DNA of 64,000 bases from Arthrobacter pityocampae (GCF_002927275.1 NZ_PRKW01000003.1:62001-126000), one strand, 5' to 3'; positions 47,768 through 58,696 are shown, numbered from the stretch's first letter. Program-made: numbers and translations. The notes: generated from the letters alone by a model not told the origin.

Positions 47768-48670
47768 TCAGAAGAGGATCGTCGCGAACGTGTCGATCTG
47801 TTCGAAGCCCACGCGCTTGTACGCGGCGATGGCACGGGCGTTGTAGGAGTTCACGTAGAGGCTCACGGTGGGCGCCAGCGATCGGGCGGCGACGACGACG
47901 CCGGCCATGTAGGCGGCGCTGAGTCCCTTGCCGCGGTGGTCGGGGTGCACCCAGACGCCCTGCACCTGGACGGCCTGGGAGGACACGGTGCCGAGTTCGG
48001 CCTTGAAGATCACGGTGCCGTCGTCGTCGAACGCGGCCAGCGAGTGTCGGCGGCCGATCAGCGAGGCGACCCGCCGGCGGTAGTGGTCGGAGCCGCCGAT
48101 GAACGGCGAGTAGCCCACTTCCTCCTCGAACATCGCGGCACAGGCGGGCAGGAGCCGGTCCAGCTCATGGGGGCGGGTGAAGCGCAGATCCGGCGCCGGG
48201 GTGATGAGGGGGTCCGTGTCGATGGCCATGAGGGGCTGGGTGGGCCGGACGTCGAAGGGTTCGGCGCTGTAGTCCTCGAGCGTGGACCACAGGTCCATCA
48301 CGCCTTCGGACAGGCCGAAGATCGAGGAGAAGGTGCGGCCGGACCGGCCGAGGTGGTCGCCGAAGATGGCGCCGGTCTCGTCCGTCACGCCGACCGGCAC
48401 GAGGTTCACGCCTGCCCAGCAGGCGGCGCGGAGCTCGTGGTGGCGGAACATCCCGATCACCTCGCCGCCGGCGAACGACGGCGCGGCGCTGCGCGTGGCC
48501 TCGAGGTGCGAGGCGACGAAGACGTTGGCCACGGGGTCCGCGTTGACGAGGGTCCAGAGATCCGGGGTGTCGGCCTCGCCGAGCACCCGGAAGGACCACG
48601 GCCCTTCCGGATCGGGCTGGGGCCTAGCTAACGGTAACCATGGGGCCACCCTGGCCAGCAGTTTCGCCAT
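47768..48670 (-). CDS. DUF4081-GNAT acetyltransferase
   Basis: A 300-residue protein: N-terminal DUF4081 part ([20 protein letters not shown]) and a C-terminal GNAT fold with the acetyl-CoA loop [17 protein letters not shown] and [18 protein letters not shown]. Actinobacteria usually carry it after ispG. ATG 48670 has GGGGGAGG three bases upstream and lies 47 bases inside ispG in another frame. Substrate unknown. Confidence 0.9.
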   Translation of the reverse strand: MAKLLARVAPWLPLARPQPDPEGPWSFRVLGEADTPDLWTLVNADPVANVFVASHLEATRSAAPSFAGGEVIGMFRHHELRAACWAGVNLVPVGVTDETGAIFGDHLGRSGRTFSSIFGLSEGVMDLWSTLEDYSAEPFDVRPTQPLMAIDTDPLITPAPDLRFTRPHELDRLLPACAAMFEEEVGYSPFIGGSDHYRRRVASLIGRRHSLAAFDDDGTVIFKAELGTVSSQAVQVQGVWVHPDHRGKGLSAAYMAGVVVAARSLAPTVSLYVNSYNARAIAAYKRVGFEQIDTFATILF

Positions 48671-49790
48671 CAGCCTCCCCCATCTCCTCCGCGAGCCGCA
48701 TGGCTTCCTCGATCAGGGTCTCGACGATCTGGTCCTCGGGGACGGTCTTGATGACTTCTCCGCGGACGAAGATCTGGCCTTTGCCATTGCCGGAGGCGAC
48801 GCCGAGATCGGCCTCGCGGGCCTCGCCGGGTCCGTTGACGACGCAGCCCATGACGGCGACGCGCAGCGGGACCTCCATGCCTTCGAGACCGGCGGTCACC
48901 TCCTCGGCGAGGGTGTAGACGTCCACCTGCGCACGGCCGCAGGACGGGCAGGACACGATCTCGAGCTTGCGGGGGCGCAGGTTGAGGGACTGGAGGATCT
49001 GGTTGCCCACCTTGATCTCCTCCACCGGCGGCGCGGAGAGGGAGACGCGGATGGTGTCGCCGATGCCCTTGGACAGGAGCGCACCGAAGGCGGTGGCGGA
49101 CTTGATGGTGCCCTGGAAGGCCGGCCCGGCCTCGGTCACGCCGAGGTGCAGGGGCCAGTCGCCGCGCTCGGCCAGGAGCTCGTACGCCCGGACCATGATC
49201 ACGGGGTCGTTGTGCTTCACGGAGATCTTGAAGTCGTGGAAGTCGTGCTCCTCGAACAGGGACGCCTCCCAGACGGCCGATTCGACGAGCGCCTCGGGGG
49301 TGGCCTTCCCGTACTTCTCCATGATGCGGGGATCGAGCGATCCGGCGTTGACGCCGATGCGGATCGAGGTGCCGGCAGCCTTGGCGGCGTCGGCGATCTG
49401 CTTGACCTGGTCGTCGAACTTGCGGATGTTGCCCGGATTCACGCGGACCGCCGCGCAGCCGGCGTCGATCGCGGCATACACGTACTTCGGCTGGAAGTGG
49501 ATGTCCGCGATCACCGGGATCTGCGACTTCTTGGCGATGATCGGCAGTGCCGCGGCGTCGTCCGCCGAGGGGCAGGCGACGCGGACGATGTCACAGCCGG
49601 TGGCGGTGAGCTCCGCGATCTGTTGCAGGGTCGCGTTGATGTCCGTGGTCGGCGTCGTCGTCATCGACTGGATGCTGATCGGGGAATCGGATCCGACCCC
49701 CACCGAGCCGACCTTGATCTGGCGGGTCTTGCGCCGGGGAGCGAGGACGGGCGGCGGTGCTGCTGGCATTCCTAGGTTGACCGAGGTCAA
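48624..49790 (-). CDS. ispG: (E)-4-hydroxy-3-methylbut-2-enyl-diphosphate synthase
   Basis: A 388-residue [4Fe-4S] enzyme of the MEP isoprenoid pathway. [17 protein letters not shown] and VRVNPGNIR are in the barrel, and the cluster cysteines are in [11 protein letters not shown] and [14 protein letters not shown]. The start is TTG 49790: GGAGG lies five bases upstream and homologues begin [13 protein letters not shown]. In-frame ATG 49802 and 49853 have no RBS. With dxr at 54 kb, two MEP-pathway steps flank rseP. Confidence 0.95.
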   Translation of the reverse strand: MTSVNLGMPAAPPPVLAPRRKTRQIKVGSVGVGSDSPISIQSMTTTPTTDINATLQQIAELTATGCDIVRVACPSADDAAALPIIAKKSQIPVIADIHFQPKYVYAAIDAGCAAVRVNPGNIRKFDDQVKQIADAAKAAGTSIRIGVNAGSLDPRIMEKYGKATPEALVESAVWEASLFEEHDFHDFKISVKHNDPVIMVRAYELLAERGDWPLHLGVTEAGPAFQGTIKSATAFGALLSKGIGDTIRVSLSAPPVEEIKVGNQILQSLNLRPRKLEIVSCPSCGRAQVDVYTLAEEVTAGLEGMEVPLRVAVMGCVVNGPGEAREADLGVASGNGKGQIFVRGEVIKTVPEDQIVETLIEEAMRLAEEMGEADGETAGQGGPMVTVS

Positions 49791-49889
49791 AACTTCCTCC
49801 ATGCTGGCGGCCCTGGCCGCGCTCGTGACGACATACGTACTCTCATTATCCACCCGGCGGGACGCTGCGGCGTCCTGGCGGGACGGAGC

Positions 49890-50180
49890 TCACACGAGGT
49901 CCCGGAAGGCCCCGATCACGGGATTCCATGCGGTGGTCTTGACGGCGGAGATCGCTCCCGCCTGCGCGAACGGGTCCTCGCTCACGAGCTGGTGGAGGTC
50001 GGCCTCGGTGGCGGAGGCGAAGAGCAGGAGCGCGCCCGTGCCGTCGGCGAAGGGGCCCGACGCGAGGACGCGGCCGTCGCCGACGAGTCCTTCGAGCCAC
50101 TGGCGGTGCGCCGGGCGGTGCTCGGCACGGAGGTGGTCGTGGTCGGGGTTGTAGACGTACTCGACAGCGAAGATACTCAT
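49890..50180 (-). CDS. YCII-related domain protein
   Basis: A 96-residue single-domain protein. MSIFAVEYVYNPD, EHRPAHRQWLEGLVGDGRVLA and SEDPFAQAGAI are typical of YCII proteins, whose conserved His and Asp suggest a small-molecule enzyme of unknown reaction. ATG 50180 follows AGGGTG, and TAGGGT is also exactly seven bases upstream, so it may be leaderless. It is 10 bases after the membrane-protein stop. Confidence 0.85.
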   Translation of the reverse strand: MSIFAVEYVYNPDHDHLRAEHRPAHRQWLEGLVGDGRVLASGPFADGTGALLLFASATEADLHQLVSEDPFAQAGAISAVKTTAWNPVIGAFRDLV

Positions 50181-50190
50181 GGGTTTCACC

Positions 50191-50637
50191 CTACGTGACT
50201 CCCAGCAGGTAGACCTTGACGACGGTCGCGACGCTGGCCGCCCACAGCAGGGACGTCAGTGTGCCGATGATGAACCGCTCCGCCGCGGCGGGGGTCTCCT
50301 TCAGCTCGGCATAGCGTCCGAGGGCCTTGACCGCCACGACGTAGGCGATGGCGACGGGCTGGCCGCCGAGGATGGCGACGGTCACGGCGAGGCGCTCGAG
50401 CACGCCGATGACCAGCCCGCCGCGGAGCACCCCGGGAGGCAGGGCGTCGATCGGCGCCTGCGGTGGATGGGCAGGCGGCTCCGGCATCTCGAGCTGCGGC
50501 TGGTCCGCGGGCTCGAGGAGTTCCCGGCGCCGTTCCGCGGTGTCCACCGATCGCGCCAGGCGCAGCACGAGTCTGGTGACGGGCGAGCCCAGGCCGCCCG
50601 CGACGACGACGGCCACCGCGATCCACAGTGCCTCCAC
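50191..50637 (-). CDS. small membrane protein paired with SatD-like gene
   Basis: A 148-residue protein with hydrophobic segments at the N-terminus (LWIAVAVVVAGGLGSPVT), centre (GLVIGVLERLAVTVAILGG with AIAYVVAVKALGR) and C-terminus (IIGTLTSLLWAASVATVV). A polar Pro-rich loop joins them. The ERLAV...KALGR...ERFIIGTL pattern recurs in proteins encoded beside SatD. Function unknown; a 160-base gap separates it from the SatD-like gene upstream. Confidence 0.72.
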   Translation of the reverse strand: MEALWIAVAVVVAGGLGSPVTRLVLRLARSVDTAERRRELLEPADQPQLEMPEPPAHPPQAPIDALPPGVLRGGLVIGVLERLAVTVAILGGQPVAIAYVVAVKALGRYAELKETPAAAERFIIGTLTSLLWAASVATVVKVYLLGVT

Positions 50638-50797
50638 CGATACCTCCCCAGCCGTCCCCGACCGTGCCGCTCACCGTCGTCCGTCATGTCTACCGCACGC
50701 CACCCCCGTCGGAGCGCAGCGCGGCGGGGAGCCATGCGCGTCGGCGTCGAGAGGGCGTTCCGGCGGTCTTCTGTGGCCTCTCGTCGCGTGACGTGCC

Positions 50798-51403
50798 TCA
50801 GCCCTGCCGGTCGGTCCAGGCCAGGAGGCGTGCGGCTGCGTTCCGGACCGCGCGCTCCTCGTGCCAGGCCGCACGGGCGGCCGCCTTGCTCACGGCCTGC
50901 GGGCTGATGCCGAGGGTCCGTGCGACGGCGGTCTGCGTGCCGCGCTCGCCGGGCTGCAGGAGATCGAGGATGCGCCACTCCGCCTCGGAGCGGCCCAGGA
51001 CGTGCCGGCCGAGCAGTGCGAGCACGCCTTCGGCTTCGGCAGCGACGTCGGCGCGGCCGTCCGGACCCTCGACGGCCAGCGGCGCACGGTCACCGGTCCT
51101 CTTGGCCCGGTCCACGGCCGTCCGGGCGGCGATGAAGGCGGATCCCCGGCCCTCCCGGGGAGAGGGCGGAAGGGGCTCCTCGACGCCGCCGATGCCGATC
51201 CCCACGTACCAGCCGCCTGCGCGGATGCAGAGCAGCGTGGCGTCGACGACGTCGGCCGGATCGGCCAGGACGCCCTGCGCCTCGTCCCCCACCGAGCGTT
51301 CCCACGGGAGGACGGTGCGGACCGGCCGCAGGAGCTCCAGGAGCTCGGGGATGCGGTCCGGGGAAGTCCGACTGGCGGCCTGGTCGATGGTGAGCACGAA
51401 CAT
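50798..51403 (-). CDS. SatD-like protein with C-terminal helix-turn-helix
   Basis: A 201-residue cytoplasmic protein resembling SatD-family proteins: the first 110 residues (MFVLTIDQAASR, then ERSVGDEAQGVLADP and WYVGIGIGGVEEPLPPS) form the SatD part, and the C-terminus has a clear helix-turn-helix (GTQTAVARTLGISPQAVSKA). ATG 51403 has no RBS, but TACGGT lies six bases upstream. A 20-base palindrome covers that -10, so autoregulation is plausible. Biological role unknown. Confidence 0.78.
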   Translation of the reverse strand: MFVLTIDQAASRTSPDRIPELLELLRPVRTVLPWERSVGDEAQGVLADPADVVDATLLCIRAGGWYVGIGIGGVEEPLPPSPREGRGSAFIAARTAVDRAKRTGDRAPLAVEGPDGRADVAAEAEGVLALLGRHVLGRSEAEWRILDLLQPGERGTQTAVARTLGISPQAVSKAAARAAWHEERAVRNAAARLLAWTDRQG

Positions 51404-51405
51404 TC

Positions 51406-51425
51406 TTCAACCGTATGAGGTTGAA
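51406..51425 (-). promoter_or_regulatory. palindromic operator over the SatD-like gene promoter
   Basis: TTCAACC GTATGA GGTTGAA has perfect 7-base arms and ends three bases from the start codon. On the minus strand it contains TACGGT, six bases before the ATG, with TTGTAA 17 bases further upstream as a -35. A repressor here would block initiation. Confidence 0.6.
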
Positions 51426-51442
51426 ATTCGATTTACAACCGA

Positions 51443-52786
51443 TCAGCCGAAGAGATCGACGGGCTTCACGATGTCGGCGTAGATCAGCAGGACGCCCATG
51501 CCCATCAGGAGGATCGCGACGGCGTACGTGAGGGGCAGCAGCTTCGCCATGTCGAACGGGCCCGGATCGGGTCGCTTGAACAGGCGCGCGATGCCGCGGC
51601 GGAGCCCCTCCCACAGCGCTCCGGCCACGTGCCCGCCGTCGAGCGGCAGGAGCGGGATCAGGTTGAACACGAACAGGGCGAGATTCACGCCGGCGACGAG
51701 CCCGATGAGGGTCGCCGCGCGGGAGGCGACGGGGATCTCCTCCATCGCGGAGACCTCCCCGGCGATCCGGCCGACGCCGACGACGCTGATGGGGCCCTCG
51801 GGATCGCGCGGTGCGTCGGAGAACGCCGCCTGGCCCACCTCAACCACGCGCTGCGGCAGATTCACCACCACGCCGGCCACGCTCGCGAGCGAGTCCCCGA
51901 CGGCGGGCAGCACCTCGGTGGCCGGCTGGGGCACGAGCTCCTGCGTGGACCCGACGCCGATGAAGCCGACCTCCTGGGTGAGCGCGGTGCCGTCGTCGTC
52001 GACCGCTGCCGTGCCGTCCTCCGCCGGGACGGGCCGTTCCGTCAGCAGGGGCGTGATCGTGGAGTCGATTCTCTCGCCGTCGCGGACGTAGGAGATGGCG
52101 ACCTCGCGTCCGGCGGCGTCGCGGATCCAGCCGGACAGCTCGTCCCAGTCGGTGACCTCCCGGCCGTCGAAGGCGACGACGCGGTCCCCCGGTTGCAGGC
52201 CTGCCTGGAAGGCGGGGGCGGCAGGGTCGTCGGGTCCGCAGTCGGTCTGGTTGGTGGCCACCTGCTGGCTGGCGGGGACCACGCAGCGGTACACCTCGGA
52301 GACCGTGGTGGTGGCCTGCGCGGTGCCGAAGCCCATGATGAGGACCGCGAAGAGGACGGTCCCGATGATCAGGTTCATCAGCGGCCCGCCGAGCATGATG
52401 ATGATGCGCTTCCAGATGGGCAGCCGATAGAACACGCGGTCCTCGTCGCCGGGCTGCAGCTGTTCGGCGGCGGCCCGGCGCGCGTCGTTGGAGAGTTGCT
52501 GGAAGACGCCCGTGCTGGACTGGCGGACGGCGTCGGCCTCCGACGTCGGGGGCGGGAACATGCCCACCATGGCCACGTAGCCGCCGGCCGGGATGGCCTT
52601 GAGGCCGTACTCGGTCTCGCCGCGGCGCCTCGACCAGACGGTGGGCCCGAAGCCGACCATGTACTGGGTGACGCGGACCCGGAAGAGTTTCGCGGGTACC
52701 AGGTGGCCCACCTCGTGCAGCGCGATCGACGCCGCGATCCCGACGACGACGAACAGCACTCCGACGATGAACAGCAGAACGGTCAC
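51443..52786 (-). CDS. rseP: RIP metalloprotease RseP (site-2 protease)
   Basis: A 447-residue intramembrane zinc protease cutting anti-sigma factors and other membrane proteins. The HExxH motif is His24-Glu25-Val-Gly-His28 in helix 1, the third ligand lies in [14 protein letters not shown], and a PDZ domain ([16 protein letters not shown]) sits between. GTG 52786 overlaps the dxr stop by four bases. The dxr-rseP order is standard in bacteria. Confidence 0.94.
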   Translation of the reverse strand: MTVLLFIVGVLFVVVGIAASIALHEVGHLVPAKLFRVRVTQYMVGFGPTVWSRRRGETEYGLKAIPAGGYVAMVGMFPPPTSEADAVRQSSTGVFQQLSNDARRAAAEQLQPGDEDRVFYRLPIWKRIIIMLGGPLMNLIIGTVLFAVLIMGFGTAQATTTVSEVYRCVVPASQQVATNQTDCGPDDPAAPAFQAGLQPGDRVVAFDGREVTDWDELSGWIRDAAGREVAISYVRDGERIDSTITPLLTERPVPAEDGTAAVDDDGTALTQEVGFIGVGSTQELVPQPATEVLPAVGDSLASVAGVVVNLPQRVVEVGQAAFSDAPRDPEGPISVVGVGRIAGEVSAMEEIPVASRAATLIGLVAGVNLALFVFNLIPLLPLDGGHVAGALWEGLRRGIARLFKRPDPGPFDMAKLLPLTYAVAILLMGMGVLLIYADIVKPVDLFG

Positions 52787-54057
52787 AGCGTTTCCTTCTG
52801 GTCTTGCATGTCCCCCGCACGCTCCGGCAGGGGCGACTCCTCGAGCGCACAACGGACACGGGCGCTCCGCCGTGCCCAGCGCTCCGCCGCGAGGACGGCG
52901 TCGAGGGTGAGTTCGCCGGGGGCGGCACCCGTGTCCTGGGCGCGCTGCTCCTCGACGACCGCGGCGACCGTGTCCACGATGTCAGTGAACCCTAGGACCC
53001 CGCTGTGGAACGCCTCCACGGCTTCCTCGTTCGCCGCGTTGTAGACGGCCATCCGGGTGCCGCCCTCGGCCGCGGCCCGCTTCGCGAGCGCGACGGCGGG
53101 GAAGGCGTCGTCGTCGAGCGGTTCGAAGGTCCACTCCTCGGGGCGGCTCCAGTCGCACGCCCGCGCCGAACCCGGCACGCGGAACGGCCAGCCCATGCCG
53201 AGGGCGATGGGGAGGCGCATGTCGGGCGGTGACGCCTGCGCCAGGGTGGACCCGTCCACGAACTGGACCATCGAGTGGATCATGGACTGCGGGTGCACCA
53301 CGACGTCGATGCGATCCAGCGGGATGTCGAAGAGCAGGTGCGCCTCCACCAGCTCGAGGGCCTTGTTCACCATGGACGCCGAGTTGGTGCTGATCACGCG
53401 GCCCATGTCCCAGGTGGGGTGGGCGACAGCCTGGCTGGGCGTCACGTGCTGCAGCTGCGCGCGGGTCATGCCGCGGAACGGACCGCCGGAGGCCGTGAGG
53501 ATGAGGCGGTCCACCTCGTCCGCCGTCCCGCCGCGGAGTGCCTGCGCGATGGCCGAGTGCTCGGAGTCGACCGGCACGAGCTGCCCAGGGGCGGCCGCCG
53601 CACGCACGAGGGCTCCCCCGGCGATCAGCGACTCCTTGTTGGCGAGCGCGAGCAGATGCCCGGCGCCGAGGGCGGCGAGGGTGGGCTCGAGACCGATCGA
53701 CCCGGTGATCGCGTTGAGCACGACGTCGGCGTCCGGCCAGGCGGCGACGTCCGCTGCGGCGCGGTCGCCGGCGAACAGGTGCGGGGCGTAGCCGGTGACG
53801 CCGGCGTCGTCGGCGGCCCGGGAGATGGCGTGCTCGAGGTCGGCTTCCGTGCCGGATGCGACGCCGACGGCGGGGGCCCGGACGGCGACGGCCTGGCGGG
53901 CGAGGAGGTCGAGGTTCCGTCCGCCTGCGGTGAGTCCGGCGACGCTGAACCGGTCCGGCGCGGCCGCGATCACGTCGAGTGCCTGGGTGCCGACCGAACC
54001 GGTGGAGCCGAGAACGATGACGCGCCGATGTCCGCGGGTGGGGTTGCTGAAATCCAT
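52783..54057 (-). CDS. dxr: 1-deoxy-D-xylulose-5-phosphate reductoisomerase
   Basis: A 424-residue MEP-pathway enzyme. NADPH loop GSTGSVG is at residues 17-23; ANKESL, DSEHSAI and [10 protein letters not shown] carry the metal and substrate ligands. ATG 54057 gives the family-typical short N-terminus; an in-frame extension to 54186 is not conserved. Coupled to rseP by GTGA. Confidence 0.95.
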   Translation of the reverse strand: MDFSNPTRGHRRVIVLGSTGSVGTQALDVIAAAPDRFSVAGLTAGGRNLDLLARQAVAVRAPAVGVASGTEADLEHAISRAADDAGVTGYAPHLFAGDRAAADVAAWPDADVVLNAITGSIGLEPTLAALGAGHLLALANKESLIAGGALVRAAAAPGQLVPVDSEHSAIAQALRGGTADEVDRLILTASGGPFRGMTRAQLQHVTPSQAVAHPTWDMGRVISTNSASMVNKALELVEAHLLFDIPLDRIDVVVHPQSMIHSMVQFVDGSTLAQASPPDMRLPIALGMGWPFRVPGSARACDWSRPEEWTFEPLDDDAFPAVALAKRAAAEGGTRMAVYNAANEEAVEAFHSGVLGFTDIVDTVAAVVEEQRAQDTGAAPGELTLDAVLAAERWARRSARVRCALEESPLPERAGDMQDQKETL

Positions 54058-54175
54058 GGCCCCAGTATCCCGCAGACTGCCGGCGCTCGTGCTCCCTGCG
54101 GCGTTCTCGGTGGTCTTTCGGGCCTCTTGTTCTGTCAGTGCCGGGTGATGGAATGAGACCATGGAGGGACCGGCG

Positions 54176-55699
54176 ATGCTGACCATCGAGGACGCCTATC
54201 GTGAGGCGACCGAGGGCTGGCCTGCGGATGCGTTCGAGGAGATCCTCGGGTCGGACGGGGAGTTCAACGACGACGGCGTCGACGAGTACGCCCGGGGGCG
54301 CATCGAGGACGCCTCGCCGTACGGCCTGGTCGGGTCCCTGCAGGCAGCGGCGTCCGGCGCCATCGAGCCTTCCGGCCTCGCGTCCACGCTCGACCTGCTG
54401 CGGGCCGCGGACCGGCTGGCGTCCTGGGCAGCTGCGCAGCGTGCCCGCCTGATCGCGCGGGTCCATAGTTTCAGCAATCCGGACCACCACTCCTGGTCGG
54501 GGCCGGCCTCCTCCCTGGCGTTCACCGAGACCGTCGCCGAGACCGCAGCGCTGCTCAAGCAGTCCGAAGGCTCCGCCGCACGGGTCGTCTCGGAGTCACT
54601 GGCGTTGACCGGTGCGCTCACGAACACGCTGGCGGCCCTCGAGAAGGGAGAGATCTGCCCGGGGCGGGCGTCGGTCATCGTGGAGCAGTCCCGCACCCTC
54701 CCCGATGAAGCCGTGTCCGGCTTCGAAGCCGAGATCCTCACGGTGGCAGGACAGCTGAACCGCCCGAGGCTCACGGCGCGGTGCCGACGGCTGCGGGAGA
54801 AGCTCCACCCGGAGACGGTGACTGCCCGCCGGGTCCGGGCGGCGGCCGACCGGTGCGTCGTCTTCGAGCCCGACCGCGACGGCATGGCGTGGCTGAGCGC
54901 CTACCTGCCGGCGGAGCAGGCACTCGCCGTCCATACGTCGGTGGACGCCCTGGCCCGTTCCCTGCAGAGTGGTGATGATCCGCGGACGCTCCCCCAACTG
55001 CGGGCCGACGTCCTGGCGGACATGCTGCTCGGCGGCGGTGGGCCCGGGTGTGCGGATCCTTCCGCCGGAGGGCCCTGCCGTTGCGGGAGCTCCGGGGGCG
55101 GCGGCGCGTGCCAGGGCGTGCGGTCTTCGGTGGCGAAGATCGTGGTGACCGTCCCGGTGTTCTCGCTGATGGGGCTCACCGACGAGCCGGCCGAGCTGGA
55201 GGGCTACGGCCCGATCCCGGCCGATGCGGCCCGTCGACTGGCAGCGGACGCCACCTCGTGGCTGCGCCTGCTCACGCATCCGTACACGGGGGCGGTGCTC
55301 GGCCTGGACCGGACCCGCTACCGCCCGAGCGAGGACCTGCGGACCTGGGTCCAGCTCCGGGAGAAGACGTGCAGCTTCTACGGCTGCTCCCGCGCAGCGA
55401 GCCGCTGCGACCTGGATCATCTGCTGGCCTGGGCCGACGACGGTTCCACGAGCGCGACCAACCTCTACCCGGTCTGCAGGCGCCACCACATGCTGAAGCA
55501 TCAGACCGACTGGACACCGAGCCCCGATCCGGACGGCGGTCTGAGGTGGCTGTCGCCGGGTGGCCGGACGTATTCGACGCCTCCCGAACCACCGCCCGGC
55601 GACGCCGATTCGTCCGCGACCACACGCATCCTGCGAGAGCTCGAGACGGCGATGTGTTCTGAGCGAGGGCCCGATGCGGACGACCCGCCGCCCTTCTGA
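54176..55699 (+). CDS. DUF222 and HNH endonuclease domain protein
   Basis: A 507-residue protein of the abundant actinobacterial 13E12/DUF222 type. The N-terminal DUF222 region is helical; near residue 405 lies the HNH core [13 protein letters not shown] with [16 protein letters not shown], giving candidate metal-binding His and catalytic residues. A Gly/Ser/Cys-rich insert ([13 protein letters not shown]) is notable. ATG 54176 has GGAGGG seven bases upstream; ATG 54161 is in frame. Related proteins occur in many copies per genome and may be mobile or domesticated; function is unproven. Confidence 0.85.
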   Translation: MLTIEDAYREATEGWPADAFEEILGSDGEFNDDGVDEYARGRIEDASPYGLVGSLQAAASGAIEPSGLASTLDLLRAADRLASWAAAQRARLIARVHSFSNPDHHSWSGPASSLAFTETVAETAALLKQSEGSAARVVSESLALTGALTNTLAALEKGEICPGRASVIVEQSRTLPDEAVSGFEAEILTVAGQLNRPRLTARCRRLREKLHPETVTARRVRAAADRCVVFEPDRDGMAWLSAYLPAEQALAVHTSVDALARSLQSGDDPRTLPQLRADVLADMLLGGGGPGCADPSAGGPCRCGSSGGGGACQGVRSSVAKIVVTVPVFSLMGLTDEPAELEGYGPIPADAARRLAADATSWLRLLTHPYTGAVLGLDRTRYRPSEDLRTWVQLREKTCSFYGCSRAASRCDLDHLLAWADDGSTSATNLYPVCRRHHMLKHQTDWTPSPDPDGGLRWLSPGGRTYSTPPEPPPGDADSSATTRILRELETAMCSERGPDADDPPPF

Positions 55700-55720
55700 G
55701 ACGCGGCAGGACATTCGACT

Positions 55721-55879
55721 CAGCTCCCCGGCGCCCGGGCCAGGGCACGGAAGGCATCGCTCGGCTCAGCGGCCGGGCTCAGCACCCCGACGCCCGAGCT
55801 CAGCTCCCCGGCGCCCGGGTCAAGGCGCAGAAGGCATCGCTCGGCTCAGCGGCCGGGCGAGCACCCCGACGCCCGGGCC
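55721..55879. repeat. two 80-base tandem repeats downstream of the DUF222-HNH gene
   Basis: Copy 1 (55721-55800) and copy 2 (55801-55879) both begin CAGCTCCCCGGCGCCCGGG and share AAGGCATCGCTCGGCTCAGC and AGCACCCCGACGCCCG; they differ by a few substitutions and one missing base. They fill most of the 204-base gap before the convergent lyase gene. No coding function is apparent. Confidence 0.9.
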
Positions 55880-55903
55880 AGGACCCTGAGCGCATGGTGG
55901 GTC

Positions 55904-56728
55904 TCAGCCGCCGGACACCCGTCTCAGGACGCTTCGCGCGTGCCGGAGGATCGGCTCGTCCACCATCCGCCCGTCATAGGTGAAGACCCCTCGCTCGTTC
56001 TCGGCCGCCGCGAGGAGTGCCCGCGCCCATTGGACGTCGGCTTCGACGGGGGCGAACGCTGCCCGCACCGTGGCGACCTGGCCGGGGTGGATGCAGGCCT
56101 TCGCCGCGAAGCCCGAAGCGACGGCGTCGTCGGCCTCCGCCGCGAGACCGTCGAGGTCACTGATGTCCACGTACACGGCGTCGATGGCGAGCCGATCCGC
56201 CGCGCCCGCCGCGAGGAGCACCTGCGAGCGCGCCTGGAGGGCCACCGCACGGTAGGCGCCGTCGGGCCGTCGGCTCGAGGTACCTCCGAGGGACGCCACG
56301 AGGTCTTCCGCGCCCCACATCAGCGCGCTGACGCCGTCGGCGCGGGCGATGTCCACGGCGTTCACGACACCGCGCGCGGTCTCGCACAGGGCAACGATGT
56401 CCACGTCGCCGAGGGCCGCCCGGACGGCGGCGACGTCGTCGGACGACTCCGTCTTGGCGAGCATGACCGTGCGGTAGGACGTGCCACGCACGGCGTCGCA
56501 GTCGAGCGCGAAGTCGGGTGTCCCCACGGGGTTCACGCGCACCACGGTGCGCTCCGGGTCGAGCGCGGACGCGGCGAGCGCCTCCCGCGCGGACGCCTTG
56601 GCCGCGGGCGCGACGGCGTCCTCCAGGTCGAGGATCACGGTGTCGGAGCGCTCCGCCGCCTTCCCGTAGCGTTCCGGACGGTCCGCCGGGCAGAACAGCA
56701 GTGCGGGACCCAGCACGATACCGCTCAT
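55904..56728 (-). CDS. citE: HpcH/HpaI aldolase / citrate lyase beta-like lyase (CitE)
   Basis: A 274-residue TIM-barrel lyase. [23 protein letters not shown] (Glu115) and WGAEDL carry the Mg and substrate residues of the family. In Mycobacterium tuberculosis the equivalent gene (Rv2498c) follows MaoC in the same operon type and has been reported to cleave beta-hydroxyacyl-CoAs; here it may cleave 3-hydroxy-3-methylglutaryl-CoA. ATG 56728 overlaps the maoC stop by four bases. It is the last gene of the operon. Confidence 0.88.
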   Translation of the reverse strand: MSGIVLGPALLFCPADRPERYGKAAERSDTVILDLEDAVAPAAKASAREALAASALDPERTVVRVNPVGTPDFALDCDAVRGTSYRTVMLAKTESSDDVAAVRAALGDVDIVALCETARGVVNAVDIARADGVSALMWGAEDLVASLGGTSSRRPDGAYRAVALQARSQVLLAAGAADRLAIDAVYVDISDLDGLAAEADDAVASGFAAKACIHPGQVATVRAAFAPVEADVQWARALLAAAENERGVFTYDGRMVDEPILRHARSVLRRVSGG

Positions 56729-57204
56729 GCCAGTCCGTCCCGGGGCGCCGTCGAGGACCACATGAGGACGCTGCGGGTCGCCGTCGCCACGACGTCACCG
56801 TGCTGGTTGCGCCCGGTGTGGGCCATCGAGACGACGCCCTGCCCGGGCCGGGACGAGGACGGCCGTACACCGGTGATCTCGGTCTCCGTGTAGAGGGTGT
56901 CGCCGTGGAAGAGCGGCTTCGGGAACGCGACGTCGGTGAGCCCGAGCTGCGCCACGATGGTGCCCTGCGTCAGCTGGGAGACGGACTGCCCCACGAGCGT
57001 CGCCAGGGTCAGCATCGAGTTCACGAGCCGCTGCCCGAACGGCTGGCCCGCGGACCACGCCGCGTCCAGGTGCAGCGCCTGCGTGTTCATGGTGAGCGTG
57101 GTGAACAGGACGTTGTCCGCCTCCGTGAGTGTGCGGCCTGGCCGGTGCGCGTACACGGCCCCGACCTCGAGCTCGTCGAAGTACAGGCCGCGCTGCTCGA
57201 TCAC
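56725..57204 (-). CDS. MaoC-type (R)-enoyl-CoA hydratase
   Basis: A 159-residue hot-dog-fold hydratase. [27 protein letters not shown] is the typical MaoC start, with hydratase residues expected in this N-terminal block and in [17 protein letters not shown]. In this operon the likely substrate is 3-methylglutaconyl-CoA. GTG 57204 overlaps scoB by four bases (GTGA). Confidence 0.9.
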   Translation of the reverse strand: MIEQRGLYFDELEVGAVYAHRPGRTLTEADNVLFTTLTMNTQALHLDAAWSAGQPFGQRLVNSMLTLATLVGQSVSQLTQGTIVAQLGLTDVAFPKPLFHGDTLYTETEITGVRPSSSRPGQGVVSMAHTGRNQHGDVVATATRSVLMWSSTAPRDGLA

Positions 57205-57848
57205 GCCTCTCCCCCGCGCTCCACCCGCAGCGGTGCGCCGGTGGCCGCGACGACGTCGTCGATGGTCACGCCGGGTGCCGTCTCGCGGAGCACGAGTCCG
57301 TCGGGTTCGACGTCGATGACCGCGAGGTCCGTGATGATCCTGTCCACACAGCCCTTGCCGGTCAGCGGCAGGGAGCAGGATTCGACGATCTTCGGCCGCC
57401 CGGCGCGGTCCACGTGCTCCATCATGACGATCACCCGCTTGGCCCCGAAGACGAGGTCCATGGCGCCGCCCATGCCCTTGACCATCTTGCCGGGCACCAT
57501 CCAGTTGGCGAGATCTCCGTTGCGCGCCACCTCCATGGCTCCGAGCACCGCGACGTCGACGTGCCCGCCGCGGATCATGCCGAACGAGGACGCCGAGTCG
57601 AAGAACGCCGCCCCGGCGTTGGCGGTCACGGTCTCCTTGCCGGCATTGATGAGGTCGGGATCGACGGCGTCCTCCGCCGGGTACGGCCCCACCCCGAGGA
57701 TGCCGTTCTCCGAGTGCAGCACCACCTCGACGCCGTCGGGGATGTAGTTGGGGATCAGCGTCGGCATGCCGATGCCCAGGTTCACGTACTGGCCGTTCTC
57801 GAGCTCCTGGGCCACCCTCGCGGCGAGCTCGTTGCGTGTCAGTGCCAT
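57201..57848 (-). CDS. scoB: 3-oxoacid CoA-transferase subunit B
   Basis: A 215-residue subunit with the catalytic Glu47 in LHSENGILG, the signature of SCOT-type transferases. [16 protein letters not shown] and [20 protein letters not shown] are also conserved. With subunit A it would move CoA from succinyl-CoA to acetoacetate, the end product of leucine breakdown. Two bases separate it from scoA. Confidence 0.94.
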   Translation of the reverse strand: MALTRNELAARVAQELENGQYVNLGIGMPTLIPNYIPDGVEVVLHSENGILGVGPYPAEDAVDPDLINAGKETVTANAGAAFFDSASSFGMIRGGHVDVAVLGAMEVARNGDLANWMVPGKMVKGMGGAMDLVFGAKRVIVMMEHVDRAGRPKIVESCSLPLTGKGCVDRIITDLAVIDVEPDGLVLRETAPGVTIDDVVAATGAPLRVERGGEA

Positions 57849-57850
57849 GG

Positions 57851-58642
57851 TCAGGCTCCTTCGGAGGCGGGCGCGGAGGACGAGGAGGGCGCAGCGAGCG
57901 AGACGGTCCGCTTCTCGACGCGCTTCTCGGGGTCGGGGGCGACGACGACGCGCTGGACGAAGATGCCGGGCGTGTGGACCTGCGCGGGGTCGAGTTCACC
58001 GGGCTCCACGAGTTCCTCCACCTCCGCGATGGTGATGCGGCCCGCCTGGGCGCACAGCGGGTTGAAGTTCATGGCGGTCGCGTGGAAGACGAGGTTGCCG
58101 TGGCGGTCGCCCTTCCACGCATGCACGAGCGCGTAGTCCGGCCGCACGGACTCCTCCAGGACGTAGTCGACGCCGTCGAAGGACCGCACCTCCTTGGGCT
58201 TGGAGGCTTGCGTGACGTTGCCTGACGCGTCGTAGCGCTGCGGCAGACCGCCCTCGCTGACCTGGGTGCCCACGCCCGCCGTCGTGTAGAACGCCGGGAT
58301 GCCCGCACCCCCTGCGCGCAGCTTCTCGGCGAGTGTGCCCTGCGGCGTGAGCTCCACCTCGAGTTCGCCGGAGAGGTACTGGCGGGCGAACTCCTTGTTC
58401 TCGCCCACGTAGGAGCTGATGGTCCGGCGGATGCGGTGGTCGGACAGCAGGATGCCGAGGCCCCAGTCGTCCACCCCGCAGTTGTTGCTCACCGTCTCGA
58501 GCTCCGCCGTCCCCTGGGCGTGCAGGGCCTCGATGAGGGTCGCCGGGATGCCGCAGAGGCCGAACCCGCCGACCGCGAGCGACGCGCCGTCGCGAATGTC
58601 CGCCACGGCCTCCGCCGCGCTGCCAACCACCTTGTTGATCAC
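57851..58642 (-). CDS. scoA: 3-oxoacid CoA-transferase subunit A
   Basis: A 263-residue subunit; the CoA-binding motif [24 protein letters not shown] and [14 protein letters not shown] are typical. The Ser/Ala-rich C-terminal tail is not conserved. Encoded just before scoB and 54 bases after the acyl-CoA dehydrogenase gene. Confidence 0.94.
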   Translation of the reverse strand: MINKVVGSAAEAVADIRDGASLAVGGFGLCGIPATLIEALHAQGTAELETVSNNCGVDDWGLGILLSDHRIRRTISSYVGENKEFARQYLSGELEVELTPQGTLAEKLRAGGAGIPAFYTTAGVGTQVSEGGLPQRYDASGNVTQASKPKEVRSFDGVDYVLEESVRPDYALVHAWKGDRHGNLVFHATAMNFNPLCAQAGRITIAEVEELVEPGELDPAQVHTPGIFVQRVVVAPDPEKRVEKRTVSLAAPSSSSAPASEGA

Positions 58643-58696
58643 TGCTTCTCCTTCGTGTCGCCGCTGCCTGCTGGATGGACCGACGGCTGGATGGTG

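Noticed and set aside
54176-55699. Intein, phage or insertion-sequence origin for the HNH protein
   Set aside because: No transposase, terminal repeats or intein splice motifs; the DUF222-HNH architecture is a free-standing actinobacterial family.
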